In this document: positions 37,605 through 50,712 of the stretch, in pieces | Layout: each line of letters begins with the position of its first letter | Position numbering within the stretch: position 1 is the stretch's first letter | Assembly: GCF_000189635.1 (NCBI RefSeq) | Contig: NW_002476500.1 | Location: 186,001 to 250,000 of the forward strand | Origin: Tetrahymena thermophila SB210 | Lineage: Eukaryota; Ciliophora; Oligohymenophorea; Hymenostomatida; Tetrahymenidae | Direction of reading: 5' to 3' | Length of the DNA stretch: 64,000 nucleotides | Program-made: the position numbers and the translations under genes | Notes under the pieces: generated by a model | Seen by the model: only the letters and a program-made list of their open reading frames with translations | Databases searched by the model: none | What the model was told of the DNA's origin: nothing

Positions 37605-40334
37605 ATGATATAATAAATTTAATATTATACAAAATTAGAAGAAGTAATTATTTATTTTTTTATCAAAATAATTTAAATTTATTTTTACTAAAATAAAAAG
37701 TTTTTAAATTCTTCACTTTAATCTCATTAGGTTCTCCATATTAATCTGAGGTATATTTTATTTATAAATATTACTATTTATTAACATTTTCTAATAATTT
37801 AACTTTCAGTTTATATAAATTATTATTTTTCTAATTGAAATTATCTCTAATATTCATCCATTTTATTTCTTCAAATATTTTTCTAGTTATTTTAACTTAA
37901 TTTTCAATTTAAATTTTTTAAATTCATTATCAATTTTTTATTATTTGATATTTTTTATTCGTTTTTTTATGCTAAAACTTTTACTTGATAAAAACAGTTT
38001 AAATGTTTTTGGTTGTGATATTTTTAGTTATAAAAATGAATTTAAAACAATATAACTAACTAACTAACTCTTCTAATTTGTTTATTAGCTTTTTGTTGTA
38101 TTTATTTTTCTTTTTTATTGCATTTGTATATATTCTTATCTATCTTTCTTAATTTATTAACTCATTTTTTTATTTTCATTCATTTTCTTTTATTATTTAT
38201 TTATTAATTTCTTATTATTTCATATTTTTTCTAAATAACTAATTAATTGGTCAACTAGAAAAAAATGGTAATGGTCATATAAACCTTAAATTCTCACTCA
38301 GCCAGTCATATGTTATTAAAAAACCTCTTTGGTAAATGTATCCTAAAAAACTAAAAGAATTAGTTGATATCAAATATCTATATTATCCATCTATTCCAAA
38401 ATCCTGAAATAAATCTGAAATGGTCATATCAATTTTTTCTTGAAATTACTGTAAATGCTCTTTAATTAAGGTATACTTTAATTAAGGCATTTTTTTCTTA
38501 AATAAAAGACATAATTTTAGGATAAATTGACCATATAGGTTTTTAATAACATATGATTGAGTGAGAATTTAAGGTTTATATGACCATATCGTTCTTGTTG
38601 ACCAATTAATTATATATTTTTTCTTCAATATTTAAAAAGAAACAATGAAATTGGTGCATCAGGTGCATCAGACTTAGGCTCTGCTTTAGCTGATTGCACT
38701 AATCTCTCAAATTTGACACTTTTTCTTGAGTAAAATAATTTATTTGTTTTGGATTGTGATATTTTTTGTTATTAAAATAATTTAAGGCAATATAGCTCTT
38801 TTAAAAAGTTTATTAGCTTTTTATTTGATTTATTTTTCATTTTCTTTTTTATTGTGTTTGTGTTTTTTTTTTTCTTCTCTCTTTCTTAATTTAACTCATT
38901 TATTTTTAACATTTTCTTTATTTATTAATTCATTTCTTATTATTTCATATTTTTTCTTCATTTTTTTATTTCGAAATAACTAATACATTTTTTATTTTTC
39001 TTCAATATTTAAAAAGTGGAAATTAAATTGGTGCAACAGGTGCATCAACTTTAGGTTCTGCTTTAGAAAATTGCACTAATCTCTCAAATTTGACACTTGA
39101 TCTTAAGTAAAAAACAGTTTATTTGTTTTGGGTTGTGATATTTTTCGTTATAAAAATGAATATAAAACAAAATAACTCTTTTAATATATTTATTAGCTTT
39201 TTATTTGATTTCTTTTTCTTTTTTATTGAATTGGGTTATTTTTCTTCTATCTATCTATCTTTCTTAATTTAACTCATTTTTTATTTTAAACATTTGCTTC
39301 TGTTTTTTAAAAATTAATTTCTTATTATTTCATATTTTTTCTTGACTTTTTTATTTCGAAATAACTAATTAATTATATATTTTTTCTTCAATATTTAAAA
39401 AGATCCAATGAAATTGGTGATTAAGGTACATCAGACTTAGGCTATGCTTTAGCTAATTGCACTAATCTCTCACATTTGGCACTTTATCTTTAGTAAAAAT
39501 AGTTTATTTGTTTATGATTGTGATATTTTTCGTTATAAAATGAATTTAAAACAATATAACTAACTAACTCTTTTAATTTGCTTATTTGCTTTTTATTTGA
39601 TTTATTTTTCTTTTTTTTTATTGTACTTGTGTTTTTTTTCTTTTATCTTTGTAACTCATTTTTTTATTTTCAACATTTACTTTTATTATTCATTCATTAA
39701 TTCATTTCTTACTATTTCATACTTTTTCTTCGTTTTTTTATTTCTAAATAACTATTAAATTGCATATATTTTCTTCAATATTTAAAAAGTGGAAATTAAA
39801 TTGGTGCAACAGGTGCATCAGCTTTAGGTTCTGCTTTAGCAAATTGCACTAATCTCTCAAATTTGATACTTGATCTTAAGTAAAAAACAGTTTATTTGTT
39901 TTGGGTTGTGATATTTTTCGTTATAAAAATGAATGTAAAACAATATAACTAACTCTTTTAATTTGTTTATTAGTTTTTTATTTGTTTTCTTTTTCTTTTT
40001 TATTGTAGTTGTGTTTTTTCTTCTTCTATCTATCTTTCTTAATTTAACTCATTATTTATAATATTTACTTTTATTATTTAAAAATTAATTTCTTATTATT
40101 TCATTTTTTTCTTCATTTTTTTATTTAGAAATAACTAATTAATTATATTTTTTTCTTTAATATTTAAAAAGTTTCAACTAAATTGGTGATAGAAGAGAAT
40201 AGAAAAACTCGCACATATAAATGCACTCAGAATACATCTTAAAATTTATTTTTATTATATTTATATAAATAATTTTTATTTATTTTTAGGTATTTTCATA
40301 ATTATTAATTTTTAATAATTCAATCAATATCTGA
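37605..40334 (+). CDS. LRR (RNI-type) gene A, one repeat per exon
   Basis: Exons 37605-37750, 38640-38729, 39017-39106, 39403-39492, 39790-39879 and 40172-40334 join to 222 aa. Exon 1 encodes a helical leader (KLEEVIIYFFIKIIQ) ending SHQVLHINLR. Each of the four middle exons is 90 nt and encodes one LRR of the ribonuclease-inhibitor type, with pattern NxIGxxGxSxLGxALxxC and NLSNLTLxL. Every intron interrupts a codon after its second base, so repeats join seamlessly. Introns are about 290 nt and similar to one another. Intron 1 (37751-38639) holds a 355-bp inverted-repeat element and the relic of a further LRR exon end (about 37975-37997). The last exon starts a fifth LRR, then leaves the pattern (GDRREQKNSH). 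No other domain is seen, so it is probably a protein-interaction scaffold. Confidence 0.65.
38249..38603. mobile_element. 355-bp MITE-like element with terminal inverted repeats
   Basis: The left arm (38249-38325, starting GGTCAACTAG) and right arm (38535-38603, ending TTGTTGACC) are near-perfect inverted repeats of ~70 bp. Both contain the complementary words CATATAAACCTTAAATTCTCACTC and GAGTGAGAATTTAAGG, quoted in part. AATTAATT occurs on both sides (38241-38248 and 38604-38611), while the equivalent uninserted intron copies have it once. The duplication is palindromic, so TA, TTAA or 8-bp target duplication all fit (Tc1/mariner, piggyBac or hAT type). It has no ORF and is non-autonomous. 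Confidence 0.75.
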
Positions 40335-40713
40335 TTTTTGAATATTTAATATACACCCTGTTTCCTCTTTTTATCATTAATTCCAGAACAATTTGGTAAT
40401 TTAATAACCTTTTTCTATACATTTATTAATTAATTACTAGAATTTTTTTAAATATGACTAACTGCTCATCTCTAATTTGTAGAATATATATTTTTTTAAG
40501 TATATGTTTTAAATATAAATATTAAGATTAAATAATTAATGTTAAATTAATTTTTATGTGATATCTATCTCTTCATAAAACCAAATTTATAAATTAATAT
40601 TTGATAATTAATTAATTATTATATTTTATTTGTTCTTTTTATCCATTTATTATTAATTAATTAATTAAATTCCATAAATTGCTTGCTATTCAATATTTTT
40701 GAAAAAAAAATAA
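40335..40713. other. Spacer between LRR genes A and B
   Basis: No gene. AT-rich; the right half resembles the regions upstream of the other LRR genes. Confidence 0.6.
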
Positions 40714-43700
40714 ATGATATAATAGATTAAAAAATATAATAAATTAGAAGAAGTAATTATTAATTTTTTTATTAATATCCTTTAAATTTATATGAATAAA
40801 CAAAAAAAGTTTTTAAGCTCTTCACTTTTATCTCATGAGGTTCTCCATATTGAAATCAAGTATATTTTATTTTCAAATATTATTTTTATTATTAATAATT
40901 TATTTTTATATATTTAACTAACTTTCACTTTATTTAAACAATTAATTTTTGTTATAGAAATTATCATCATTATTCATTCATTAATTGATTTTTATTATAA
41001 CAAAAATTTTATAGCTATTTTAACTTAATTTTCAATTCAATTTTTAATTATTTATTTATTTATTATTCATTTTTTATCATTTGATATTTTTTCTTCATTT
41101 TTTGCTATTAAAACTTACACTTAATAAAAGCAGTAAGTTTATTAGTTTTGGATTGTAATATTTTTAATTATAAAAATTATATTTAAAACATAAAAGCTCT
41201 TTTAATTTATTTATTTGATTTATTTTCCTTTTTCTTTTTATTGTGATTTCTTTTTTTTTCATTTTTTGTTAATTCTATTAATTATAAATTTATCTCATTA
41301 TTCCATATTTTTTCTTCATTTTTTCCTTCTAGTTAACTAGAGTGAAAAGCCTATTTAATTTACAAAATGCGAAATGTAATATATCTTAATAACATTATTA
41401 ATAAAACTATAATAAATTAGCTTAAAACAGCTTTATTTATTTTTGAATTTTTAGATAGTTTTAAATTCACAAAATGTAAAATTTGAAATAATATATACAT
41501 ACCATACCGTATATTCTTATAACATATCATTTTTTTTTAAAAATAAATTTTGAAAAATTTTACATACTTTTTTTTAAATTAGTGATAAATGTACATCAGG
41601 CTTAGGTTCTGCTTTAGCAAATTGCATTAATCTCTCAAATTTGACACTTAATCTTCGGTAAAAACAGTTTATTTGTTTTGGATTGTGATATTTTTAATTA
41701 TTAAAGCTCTTTTATCTTTTTATTTATTTTGTGCTTGCAATTTTTTGTTCTTTCTTTGTTAATTTAACTCATAATTTTATTTCCAAATTTTGTTTTTATT
41801 ATTAATTAATTAATCTTATTATTTCATATTTTTCTTCATTTATTCCATCTAATTAACTATTTAATGATATATTTTTTCTTCAATACTTAAAAAGTTACAA
41901 TCAAATTGGCGATAAAGGTGCATCAGGCTTAGGTTCTGCTTTAGCAAATTGCATTAATCTCTCAAATTTAACACTTGATCTTTGGTAAAAACAGTTTATT
42001 TGTTCTGGATTGTGATATTTTGAATTATAAAAACTAATTAAAAATAATAAAGCTCTTTTTTCTTTTTCTTTTTATTGTGCTTGCAATTTTTTATTCTTTC
42101 TTTGTTAATTTAACTCATCATTTTATTTTCAACTTTCACTTTTATTATTATTTAATTAATCTTATTATTTCATATTTTTTCTTCATTTTTTCCTTCTAAC
42201 TCACTATTTAATGATATATTTTTTCTTCAATATTTAAAAAGTTCTAATAAAATTGGTTCAATAGGTGCATTAGACTTAGGTTCTGCTTTAGCAAAATGCA
42301 TTAATCTCTCAAATTTAACACTTGATCTTCGGTAAAAACAGTTTATTTGTTCTGGATTGTGATATTTTGAATTATAAAAACTAACTAAAAACAATAAAGC
42401 TCTTTTTTCTTTTTCTTTTTATTGTGCTTGCTATTTTTTGTTCTTTCTTTGTTAATTAAGCTCATCATTTATTTTAAACTTTTGCTTTTATTATTAATTA
42501 ATTAATCTTATTATTTCACTTAAAAAGTTACAATCTAATTGGTAAACTTGGTGCGTCAGACTTAGGTTCTGGTTTAGCAAATTGCATTAATCTCTCAAAT
42601 TTGACACTTCTGCTTTCGTAATAACAATTTATTTATTTTGGATTACGATATTTTTAATTATAAAAACTAATTATAAAAATAAAAATCTTTTTCTTTTTCT
42701 TTTGATCTTGCAATTTTTTGTTCTTTCTTTGTTTATTTAACTCATCATTTTATTTTTAACTTTTGCTTTTATTATTAATTATTTAACCTTATTATTTCCT
42801 ATTTTTCTACATTTTTTACTTCTAATTAACTATTTAATGATAAATTATTTTTCAAAACTTAAAAAGTTATAATCAAATTGGTTAACTTGGTGTGTCAAAC
42901 TTATGTTCTGCTTTAGCAAATTGCATTAATCTATCAAAATTGACTCTTGATCTTTGGTAAAAACAGTTTATTTGTTTTGGATTATGATATTTTTAATTAT
43001 AAAAACTAATTAAAAACTATAAAGCTCTTTTTTCTTTTTATTTTTATTGTGATTGCTTTTTTTTTGTTTTTTCTTTGTTAATTTAACTCAACATTTTATT
43101 TTCAACTTTTGTTTTTAATATTAATTAATTAATCTTATTATTTCATATTTTTTCTTCATTTTTTCCTTCTAATTAACTATTTAATTATTTATTTTTTCTT
43201 CAATATTTAAAAAGTGAAAATTAAATTGGTCCAAAGTGTGCATCAGGCTTAGGTCCTACTTTAGCAAATTGCATCAATCTCTCAAATTTGACACTTGATC
43301 TTAGGTAAAAACAGTTTGTTTGTTTGTTTTGGATTGTGATGATTTTAATTATAAAAACTAATAAAAAACAATAAAGCTCTTTTTTCTTTTTATTAATTTG
43401 TGTTTGTTTTTTATTTGTTCTTTCTTTGTTAATTTAGCTCATCATTTTATTTTCAACATTTAATTTTATTATTAATTAATCTTATTATTTTATATTTTAT
43501 CTTCATTTTTTCCTTCTAATTAACTATTTAATTATTTATTTTTTCTTCGATATTTAAAAAGATAAAATGGAATTGGCGATGAAGGTGCATCAGGCTTAGG
43601 TTTTGGTTTATCAAATTGGATTAATCTCTCAAATTTGATACTTAACCTTGAGTAAAAACAATTTATTTGTTTTGGATTTTGATAATTTTAATTTTAAAAA

Positions 43701-46385
43701 CTAATTAAATACAATAAAGATCTTTGTTCTTTTTCATTGTGCTTGCTTTTTTTTGTTTTTTCTTTGTTAATTTAGCTCGTCATTTTACTTTTAACTTTTG
43801 CTTTTATTACTAATTTATTAATCAATCTTATTATTTCATATTTTTTCTTCAATATTTAAATAGTAATAATGAAATTGGAGCAATAGGTGCATCAGGCTTA
43901 GGTTCTGCTTTAACAAAATGCATTAATCTATCAAATTTGACAATTGATCTTTGGTAAAAATAGTTTATTTGTTTTGGATTGTGATGATTTTAATTTTTAA
44001 AATTAATTTAAAACAATAAAGCTCTTTTTTCTTTTTTTTTTCATTGTGCTTACTTTTTTTTGTTCTTTCTTTGTTAATTTAGCTCATCATTTTACTTTCA
44101 AGTTTTACTTTTATTATCTTATTATTTCATATTTTTTCTTCATTTTTTCCTTCTAATTAACTATTTAATTACTTATTTTTTCTTCAATATTTAAAAAGGT
44201 CCAATAAAATTGGTCCAATGGGTGCATCAGGCCTAGGTTCTGCTTTAGCAAATTGCTTTAATCTTTCAAATTTAACACTTAACCTTAAGTAAAAACAATT
44301 TATTTGTTTTGGATTATGATATTTTTAATTATAAAACTAATTAAAAACAATAAAACTCTTTTTTCTTTTTATTAATACTATGATTGCTTTTTATTTGTTA
44401 TTTCTTTGTAAATTTAGCTCATGATTTTAATTTCAACTTTATTTTTTATTATTAATTAATCTTATTGTTTCATATTTTTTATTCATTTTTTCCTTCTTAT
44501 TAAATATTTAATCTTCAATATTTAAAAAAGTTTCAATAAAATTGGCAATGAAGGTACATCAGGCTTAGGTTCTGCTATAGCAAATTGTATTAATCTCTCA
44601 AATTTGACACTTTTGCTTTCGTAATAACAATTTATTTGTTTTGGATTGTGATATTTTTATTTATAAAAATTAATTAAAAACAATAAAGATCTTTTTTCTT
44701 TATCATTTCATTGTGCTTGCAATTTTATGTTCTTTCGTTGTTAATTTAACTCATTATTTAATTTTCAACTTTTGCTTTATTATTAATTAATCTTATTTTT
44801 TTCATATTTTTTCTTAATTTTTTCCTTCTAACTAGCTATTTAATTAAAAATTTTTTTTCAATATTTAAAAAGTAAAAATTAAATTGAACCAATGAGTGCA
44901 TCAGGCTTAGGTTCTGCTTTAACAAATTGCATTAATCTCTCAAATTTGACACTTGATCTTAGGTAAAAATAGTTTATTTGTTTTGGATTGTGATGATTTT
45001 AATTATAAAAATTAATTAAAAACAATAAAGCTCTTTTTTCTTTTTCTTTTGATTGTGCTTGCAATTTTTTGTTCTTTCTTTGTTAATTTAACTCATAATT
45101 TTATTTTCAACTTTTTTTTTTATTATTAATTAATTAATCTTATTATTTCATATTTTTCTTCATTTTTTCCTTCTAATTAACTATTTAATTAATATTTTTT
45201 CTTCAATATGTAAAAAGTGGAAATTAAATTGGTAAGAAAGGTGCATCAGGCTTAGGTTCTGCTTTAGCAAATTGTATTAAACTCTCAAATTTAACACTTA
45301 GCCTTAAGTAAAAATAATTTATTTGTTTTGGATTATGATATTTTTAATTATAAAAACTATTTAAAAACAATAAAGCTCTTTTTTCATTTTATTGTTATTG
45401 TTATTGCTTTTTTTTTGTTCTTTCTTTTTTAATTTAGCTCATCATTTTATTTTCAACTTTTGCTTTTATTATTAATTAATTAATCTTATTATTTCATATT
45501 TATTCTTTATTTTTTCCTTCTAATTAACTATTTAATTATTTATTTTTTCTTAAATATTAAAAAAGTTCCAATAAAATTGGTCCAATGGGTGCATCAGGCT
45601 TAGGTTCTGCTTTAGCAAATTGCTTTAATCTCTCAAATCTAACACTTAGCCTTAAGTAAAAACAATTTATATGTTTTGGATTATGATATTTTTAATTATA
45701 AAAACTAATAAAAAACAATAAAGCTCTTTTTCTTTTTATTTTTATTATGATTGCTTTTATTTTTTTCTTTCTTTGTTGATTTAGCTCATCATTTTATTTT
45801 CAACTTTCACTTTTATTATTAATTAATTAATCCTATTATTACATATTTTTTATTTATTTTTTCCTTGTAATTAACTATTTAATGATATATTTTTTCTTCA
45901 ATATTTAAAAAGTGAAAATTAAATTGGTGCAATTGGTGTATCAGGCTTAGGTTCTGCTTTAGCAAAGTGCATTAATCTCTCAAATTTGACGCTTAACCTT
46001 TAGTAAAAAAAGATTATATATTTTGGATTGTGATATTTTTATTTGTAAAAACTAACTTAAAACAATAAAGCTATTATTTCTTTTTCTTTTTATTGTGCTT
46101 GCTTGATTTTTTTTAATCTTTCTTTGTTAATTTAACTCACTCATAATTTTATTTTGAACTTTTGCTTTTATTATTGATTAAATAATCTTATTATTTCATA
46201 TTTTTTCTTCATTTTTTTTTTTAATTTACTATTTAAAAATATTTTTTCTTCAATATTTAAATAGAAAGAATTAAATTGGTAATGAAGGTGCATTAGGCTT
46301 AAATTCTGCTTTACGAAAGTGCATTAATCTCTAAAATTTAATACTTGATCTTAGGTAAAACAGTTTATTTATTTTTGGATTGTGA
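40714..46385 (+). CDS. LRR (RNI-type) gene B, 15 single-repeat exons
   Basis: Exon 1 is 40714-40859 (leader ending SHEVLHIEI). LRR exons are 41583-41657 (75 nt, truncated at its 5' side), 41895-41984, 42242-42331, 42528-42617, 42867-42956, 43215-43304, 43562-43651, 43864-43953, 44199-44288, 44531-44620, 44873-44962, 45218-45307, 45566-45655, 45913-46002, and a last one from 46265 that reads through to TGA 46383-46385. They join without a stop to 503 aa. All full exons are 90 nt in the same phase. The repeat is NxIGxxGASGLGSALANC then INLSNLTLxL. Introns (~200-260 nt) share long words with each other. If the last exon is instead spliced on, the true end lies further right. It is longest of the four related genes. 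Confidence 0.65.
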
Positions 46386-47332
46386 TATTTTTAGTTATAA
46401 AAACTAATTTAAAATAATAAATTTGAATTTATTTGATTTATTTTTTTTATCTTATTAACACCACTAAAGTTATTTTATTTATTAATTTAAGAAATAATTT
46501 TTAATTTAAAAGTTTATTTTATTTAATATTTATTTAAAATTTACATAAATTTATAATAAAAGTCGTAACTAAATTCTTGGAAAAAAAAAGTTCAAAGTAA
46601 AAAGCATGTGTCTTAAATCAAAAAGATTAGTTATCTTTTTTTTATAATTCCATTGATAAACAAGTGATGAAAAAAAGATTAATAAATATTAAATATTTGA
46701 TAACTGAATATTATTTTTTTTATTACATAACATTTTGAACATGTTTTTTTTAACCAAAAATATTGATAAATAGATAGATTATATTATTGTTTTTATTTAT
46801 TCATATTTTTTATTGTAAGTTAATAAATAGTTTATAATAAATTAAAAAGTTAAAAAATTAAATTTATTTAAATAAATTAATCCATCCATCTTAAGATCCT
46901 CTTAACTCTCTCTTAAAAAAGTTTTAGTTGTCTTTCAAACTCTCTTTAATAATAAGTTGGTTAAATTATTGCTTCATTGACAATATTAACATATTAATTT
47001 TTTGAGTGGGGTAAGGTTAAATTAGGAAGGGGTGCTCTTTAATTAATTAAGTTAAGAAATAATTAATTAGAGAGGGTTATTTTATTCTAGCGAGTTGCAT
47101 TTTCATTGATTATCCTTTTTATCCTATCTCTATTTCCTACTATATTCTTAAGTACACATTTTAAATAAAAATATTAATATTATTTAATAATGAATGCTAC
47201 ACTAACTTACTTTTATGTGATACTCAAAAAAACAAATTTATAAATTAATTTAATTTATTTGATCATTTGGTACACCTATAATTAATTATATATTTCCATA
47301 AATTATTACTCAATATTTTTGAAAAAAAATAA
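46386..47332. other. Spacer between LRR genes B and C
   Basis: No gene. The left part (about 46590-46700, word GTCTTAAATCAAAAAGATTA) recurs after gene C at about 50210-50290. The right part is the shared upstream module also seen at about 37350-37600. Confidence 0.65.
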
Positions 47333-49967
47333 ATGATATAATAGATTAAAGAATATTAAAAATTAGAAGAAGTAATTATTTATTTTTTATCAAAATAGTT
47401 TAAATTTATATTTACTAACATAAAAAGTTTTTAAATTCTTCACTTTAATCTCATTAGGTTCTCTATATTAATCTGAGGTATATTTAATTATTACAGTTTA
47501 TTAATATTTTCTTCAGTTTATATAGAATTTGATTTTTCTAATAGAAATTATCACTTATATCCATTCATTCATTATAGGTCTTTAAATATTTTTTAGTTAT
47601 TTTAACTTAATTTTTAATTTAAATTTTTTAAATTCATTATTAATTTTTATTATTTGATATTCTTATTCATTTTTTTTATTTAATAACTTTAACTTGATAA
47701 AAACAGTTAATTTTTTTTTTGATATTGATATTTTTAGTTATAAAAATGAATTTAAAAAATGTTACTATTCTAATTTGTTTATCAGCTTTTTATTGAATTT
47801 ATTTTTCTTTTTTATTATACTTGTGTTTTTTTTTGTTCTATCTTTCTTAATTTAACTCATTTTTTATTTTAAACATTTGTTTTTATTATTTATTTATTAA
47901 TTATTTCTTATTATTTCTTCATTTTTTTATTTCAAATAACTAATTAATTATATATTTTTTCTTTAATATTTAAAAAGTTTCAATTAAAATGGTGATTAAG
48001 GTATATCAGACTTTGGTGCTGCTTTAGCTAATTGCACTAATCTCTCAAATTTGACACTTTATCTTAGGTAATAACAGCATATTTATTTTGGATTGTGATA
48101 TTTTTAGTTATAAAAATGAATTTAAAACAATTAAATCTTCTAATTTATTTATTAGTTTTTTATTTGATTTCTTTTTTTTTATTGTACTTTTGTTTTTTCT
48201 TCTATCTTTCTTAATTTAACTCATTTTTTTTTCCACATTAGCTTTTATTATTTATTAACTCATTTCTTATTATTTCAAATTTATCTTCATATTTTTTTCT
48301 TTCGAAATAACTAATAAATTAAATATTTTTTCTTCAATATTTAAAAAGTGACAATTTAATTGTTGATTAAGGTGCATCAGACTTAGGTTTTGCTTTAGCT
48401 AATTGTAAAAATCTCTCAAATTTGGATCTTTATATTGGGTAATAACAGTTTATTTATTTTTGGTTGAGATATTTATTTTTTGTTATAAAAATAATTTAAG
48501 ATAATATAACTCTTCAAATTTGTTTATTAGCTTTTTATTTGATTTCTTTTTCTTTTTTATTATATTTGTGTTTTTTTCTTCTATTTTTCTTAATTTAGCT
48601 CATTTTTTATTTCCAACAATTGTTTTTGTTATTTATTAATTCATTTTTTATTATTTCATATTTTTTCTTCATTATTTTTTCGAAATAACTAATTAATTAT
48701 ATATTTTTTCTTCTATATTTAACAGTAACAATTAAATTTCTGATTAAGGAGCATCAGATTTAGGTTCTGCTTTAAAAAATTGCACTAATCTCTCAAATTT
48801 ATCACTTGATCTTTCGTAAAAACAGTTTATTTATTTTGGATTGTGATATTTTTCATAATAAAAATAATTTAAGACAATATAACTCCTTTAATTTGTTTAT
48901 TAGAACTTTATTTGATTTATATTTCTTTTTCTTTTTTATTTTACTCTTTTTTCTTCTATCTTTCTTAATTTAACTCATTTTTTTTACTTTCAGTAATTTC
49001 TTTTATTATTTGATAATTAATTTCTTATGATTACATATTATTTCTTCATTTTTTTTTTCTAAATAACTAATTAATAATATTTTTTATTAAACATTTAAAA
49101 AGTGGAAATTATATTAGTGCAACGGGAGCATCAGACTTAGGTTCTGCTTTAGCTAATTGCACTAATCTCTCAAATTTAACACTTGATATTAGGTAAAAAT
49201 AGTTTATTTGTTTTGGATTGTGATGTTTTTCATTATTGAATTTAAAACAATATAAAACTTCTAAATTGTTTATTAGCTTTTTATTTGATTTCTTATTCTT
49301 ATTTATTGTACTTACTTGTGTTTTTTCTATCTTTCTTTATCTTACTCATTAGTTTATTATCGACATTTGCTTTTATTATTTATTAACTCATTTTTTATTA
49401 TTTCATATTTTTTCTTCATTTTTATATTCGAAACAACTAATTAATTAAATATTTTTTTTTCGATATTTAAAAAGTTACAATTAAATTGGTGCGATAGGTG
49501 CATCAAATTTAGGTTCTGCTTTAGCTAATTGCACTAATCTCTCAAATTTGACACTTGGTCTTGAGTAAATTCAGTTTATTTGTTTTGGATTGTGATCTTT
49601 TTAGTTATAAAAATGAATTTAAAACAATATAGCTCATCTAATTTGTTTATTAACTTTTTATTGAATTTATTTTTTATAGAACTTTTGTTTTTTTTCTTAT
49701 ATCTTTCTTAATTTAACTAATTTTTCTATTTTCAACATTTGCTTTTATTATTTACTAATTCGTTTCTTATTATTTAATATTTTTTCTTTATTTTTTTTTT
49801 CGAAATAATTAATTAACAATATATTTTTTCTTCAATATTAAAAAAGTAGAAATTAAATTTGTGCAACAGGTGCATCAGACTTAGGTTCTAATTTAGCTAA
49901 ATGCACTAATCTCTCAAATTTAACACTTTATTTTGGGTAAAAACAGTTTTTTTCTTTTAGATTGTGA
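47333..49967 (+). pseudogene. LRR (RNI-type) gene C, exon 1 frameshifted
   Basis: The structure matches its three neighbours: exon 1 47333-47477, LRR exons 47978-48067, 48349-48438, 48726-48815, 49103-49192 and 49475-49564, and 49847 read to TGA 49965-49967. Exon 1 is 145 nt instead of the 146 nt of the other three genes. A T run near 47395 has six T where gene A has seven, so the leader runs out of frame before SHQVLYINLR. All six LRR exons are intact and 90 nt. Either this is a one-base assembly error in a homopolymer, or the gene is a recent pseudogene. If repaired it would encode ~238 aa. LRR exons use the TNLSNLTL version shared with gene A. Confidence 0.55.
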
Positions 49968-50712
49968 TATTTTTCTTATAAAATGAATTTAAAACAATAT
50001 AACTCTTCTAATTAATTTATTTATTAGCTTTTTATTTATTTCTTTTTCTTTTTTAACAAGTTAATATTTTTTATATATTAATTGTAAAAATAATTTTTAA
50101 TTAAAAAATATCATTATATTTAATTTTTTTTAGTATTTTATTTTAATTTAATATAATATTGAAGTGAAAACAAAATTAATGAATCATAATAATTGAAAGT
50201 AAAAGGCAAGTGTCTTAAATCAAAAAGATTAGTTATCTTTGAAATATACTTCGATTGGTGATAGAGAAGTGGTAAAAAGGATGAATAAATATTAAATACT
50301 TTCTTAATAGAAAATAATATGTTTTATTACATATATATTGTTATAAGATATTTAACCTAAAATATAGATATATAGATTTATTATTATTGTAAGATACCAT
50401 ACAAAAATTTAATGATTTGCTTGCCACTTTTTATGAAATAGTTTTTTTAGTTATTTATTAAATATCTAGCTTATTTATTTTGATATTTTATAATAGAATT
50501 ATAATTAATAATTTAATTTATAAAAATTTCAAAAATAAATAATTTTTTAAATCAAAATTTTTGGAAATTTAAATATCCTTTCAGATAAATATTTTGGGTT
50601 ACTTTTTAATAAAATCTGTATTATATTTTATTTGTTCTTTTTATCTATTTATAATTTATTAATTAATTAAATTTCATAAATTGCTATTCAATATTTTGGA
50701 AATAAAAAATAA
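49968..50712. other. Spacer between LRR genes C and D
   Basis: No gene. The left part shares the post-gene-B module, and the right part (from about 50590) shares the region upstream of gene B. Confidence 0.65.

Noticed and set aside
38310-38326. AAAAAACCTCTTT resembling the Tetrahymena chromosome breakage sequence
   Set aside because: At least three mismatches to the 15-base consensus as I know it, and it lies inside the inverted-repeat arm of the MITE-like element, within a gene intron. No telomere repeats are nearby.
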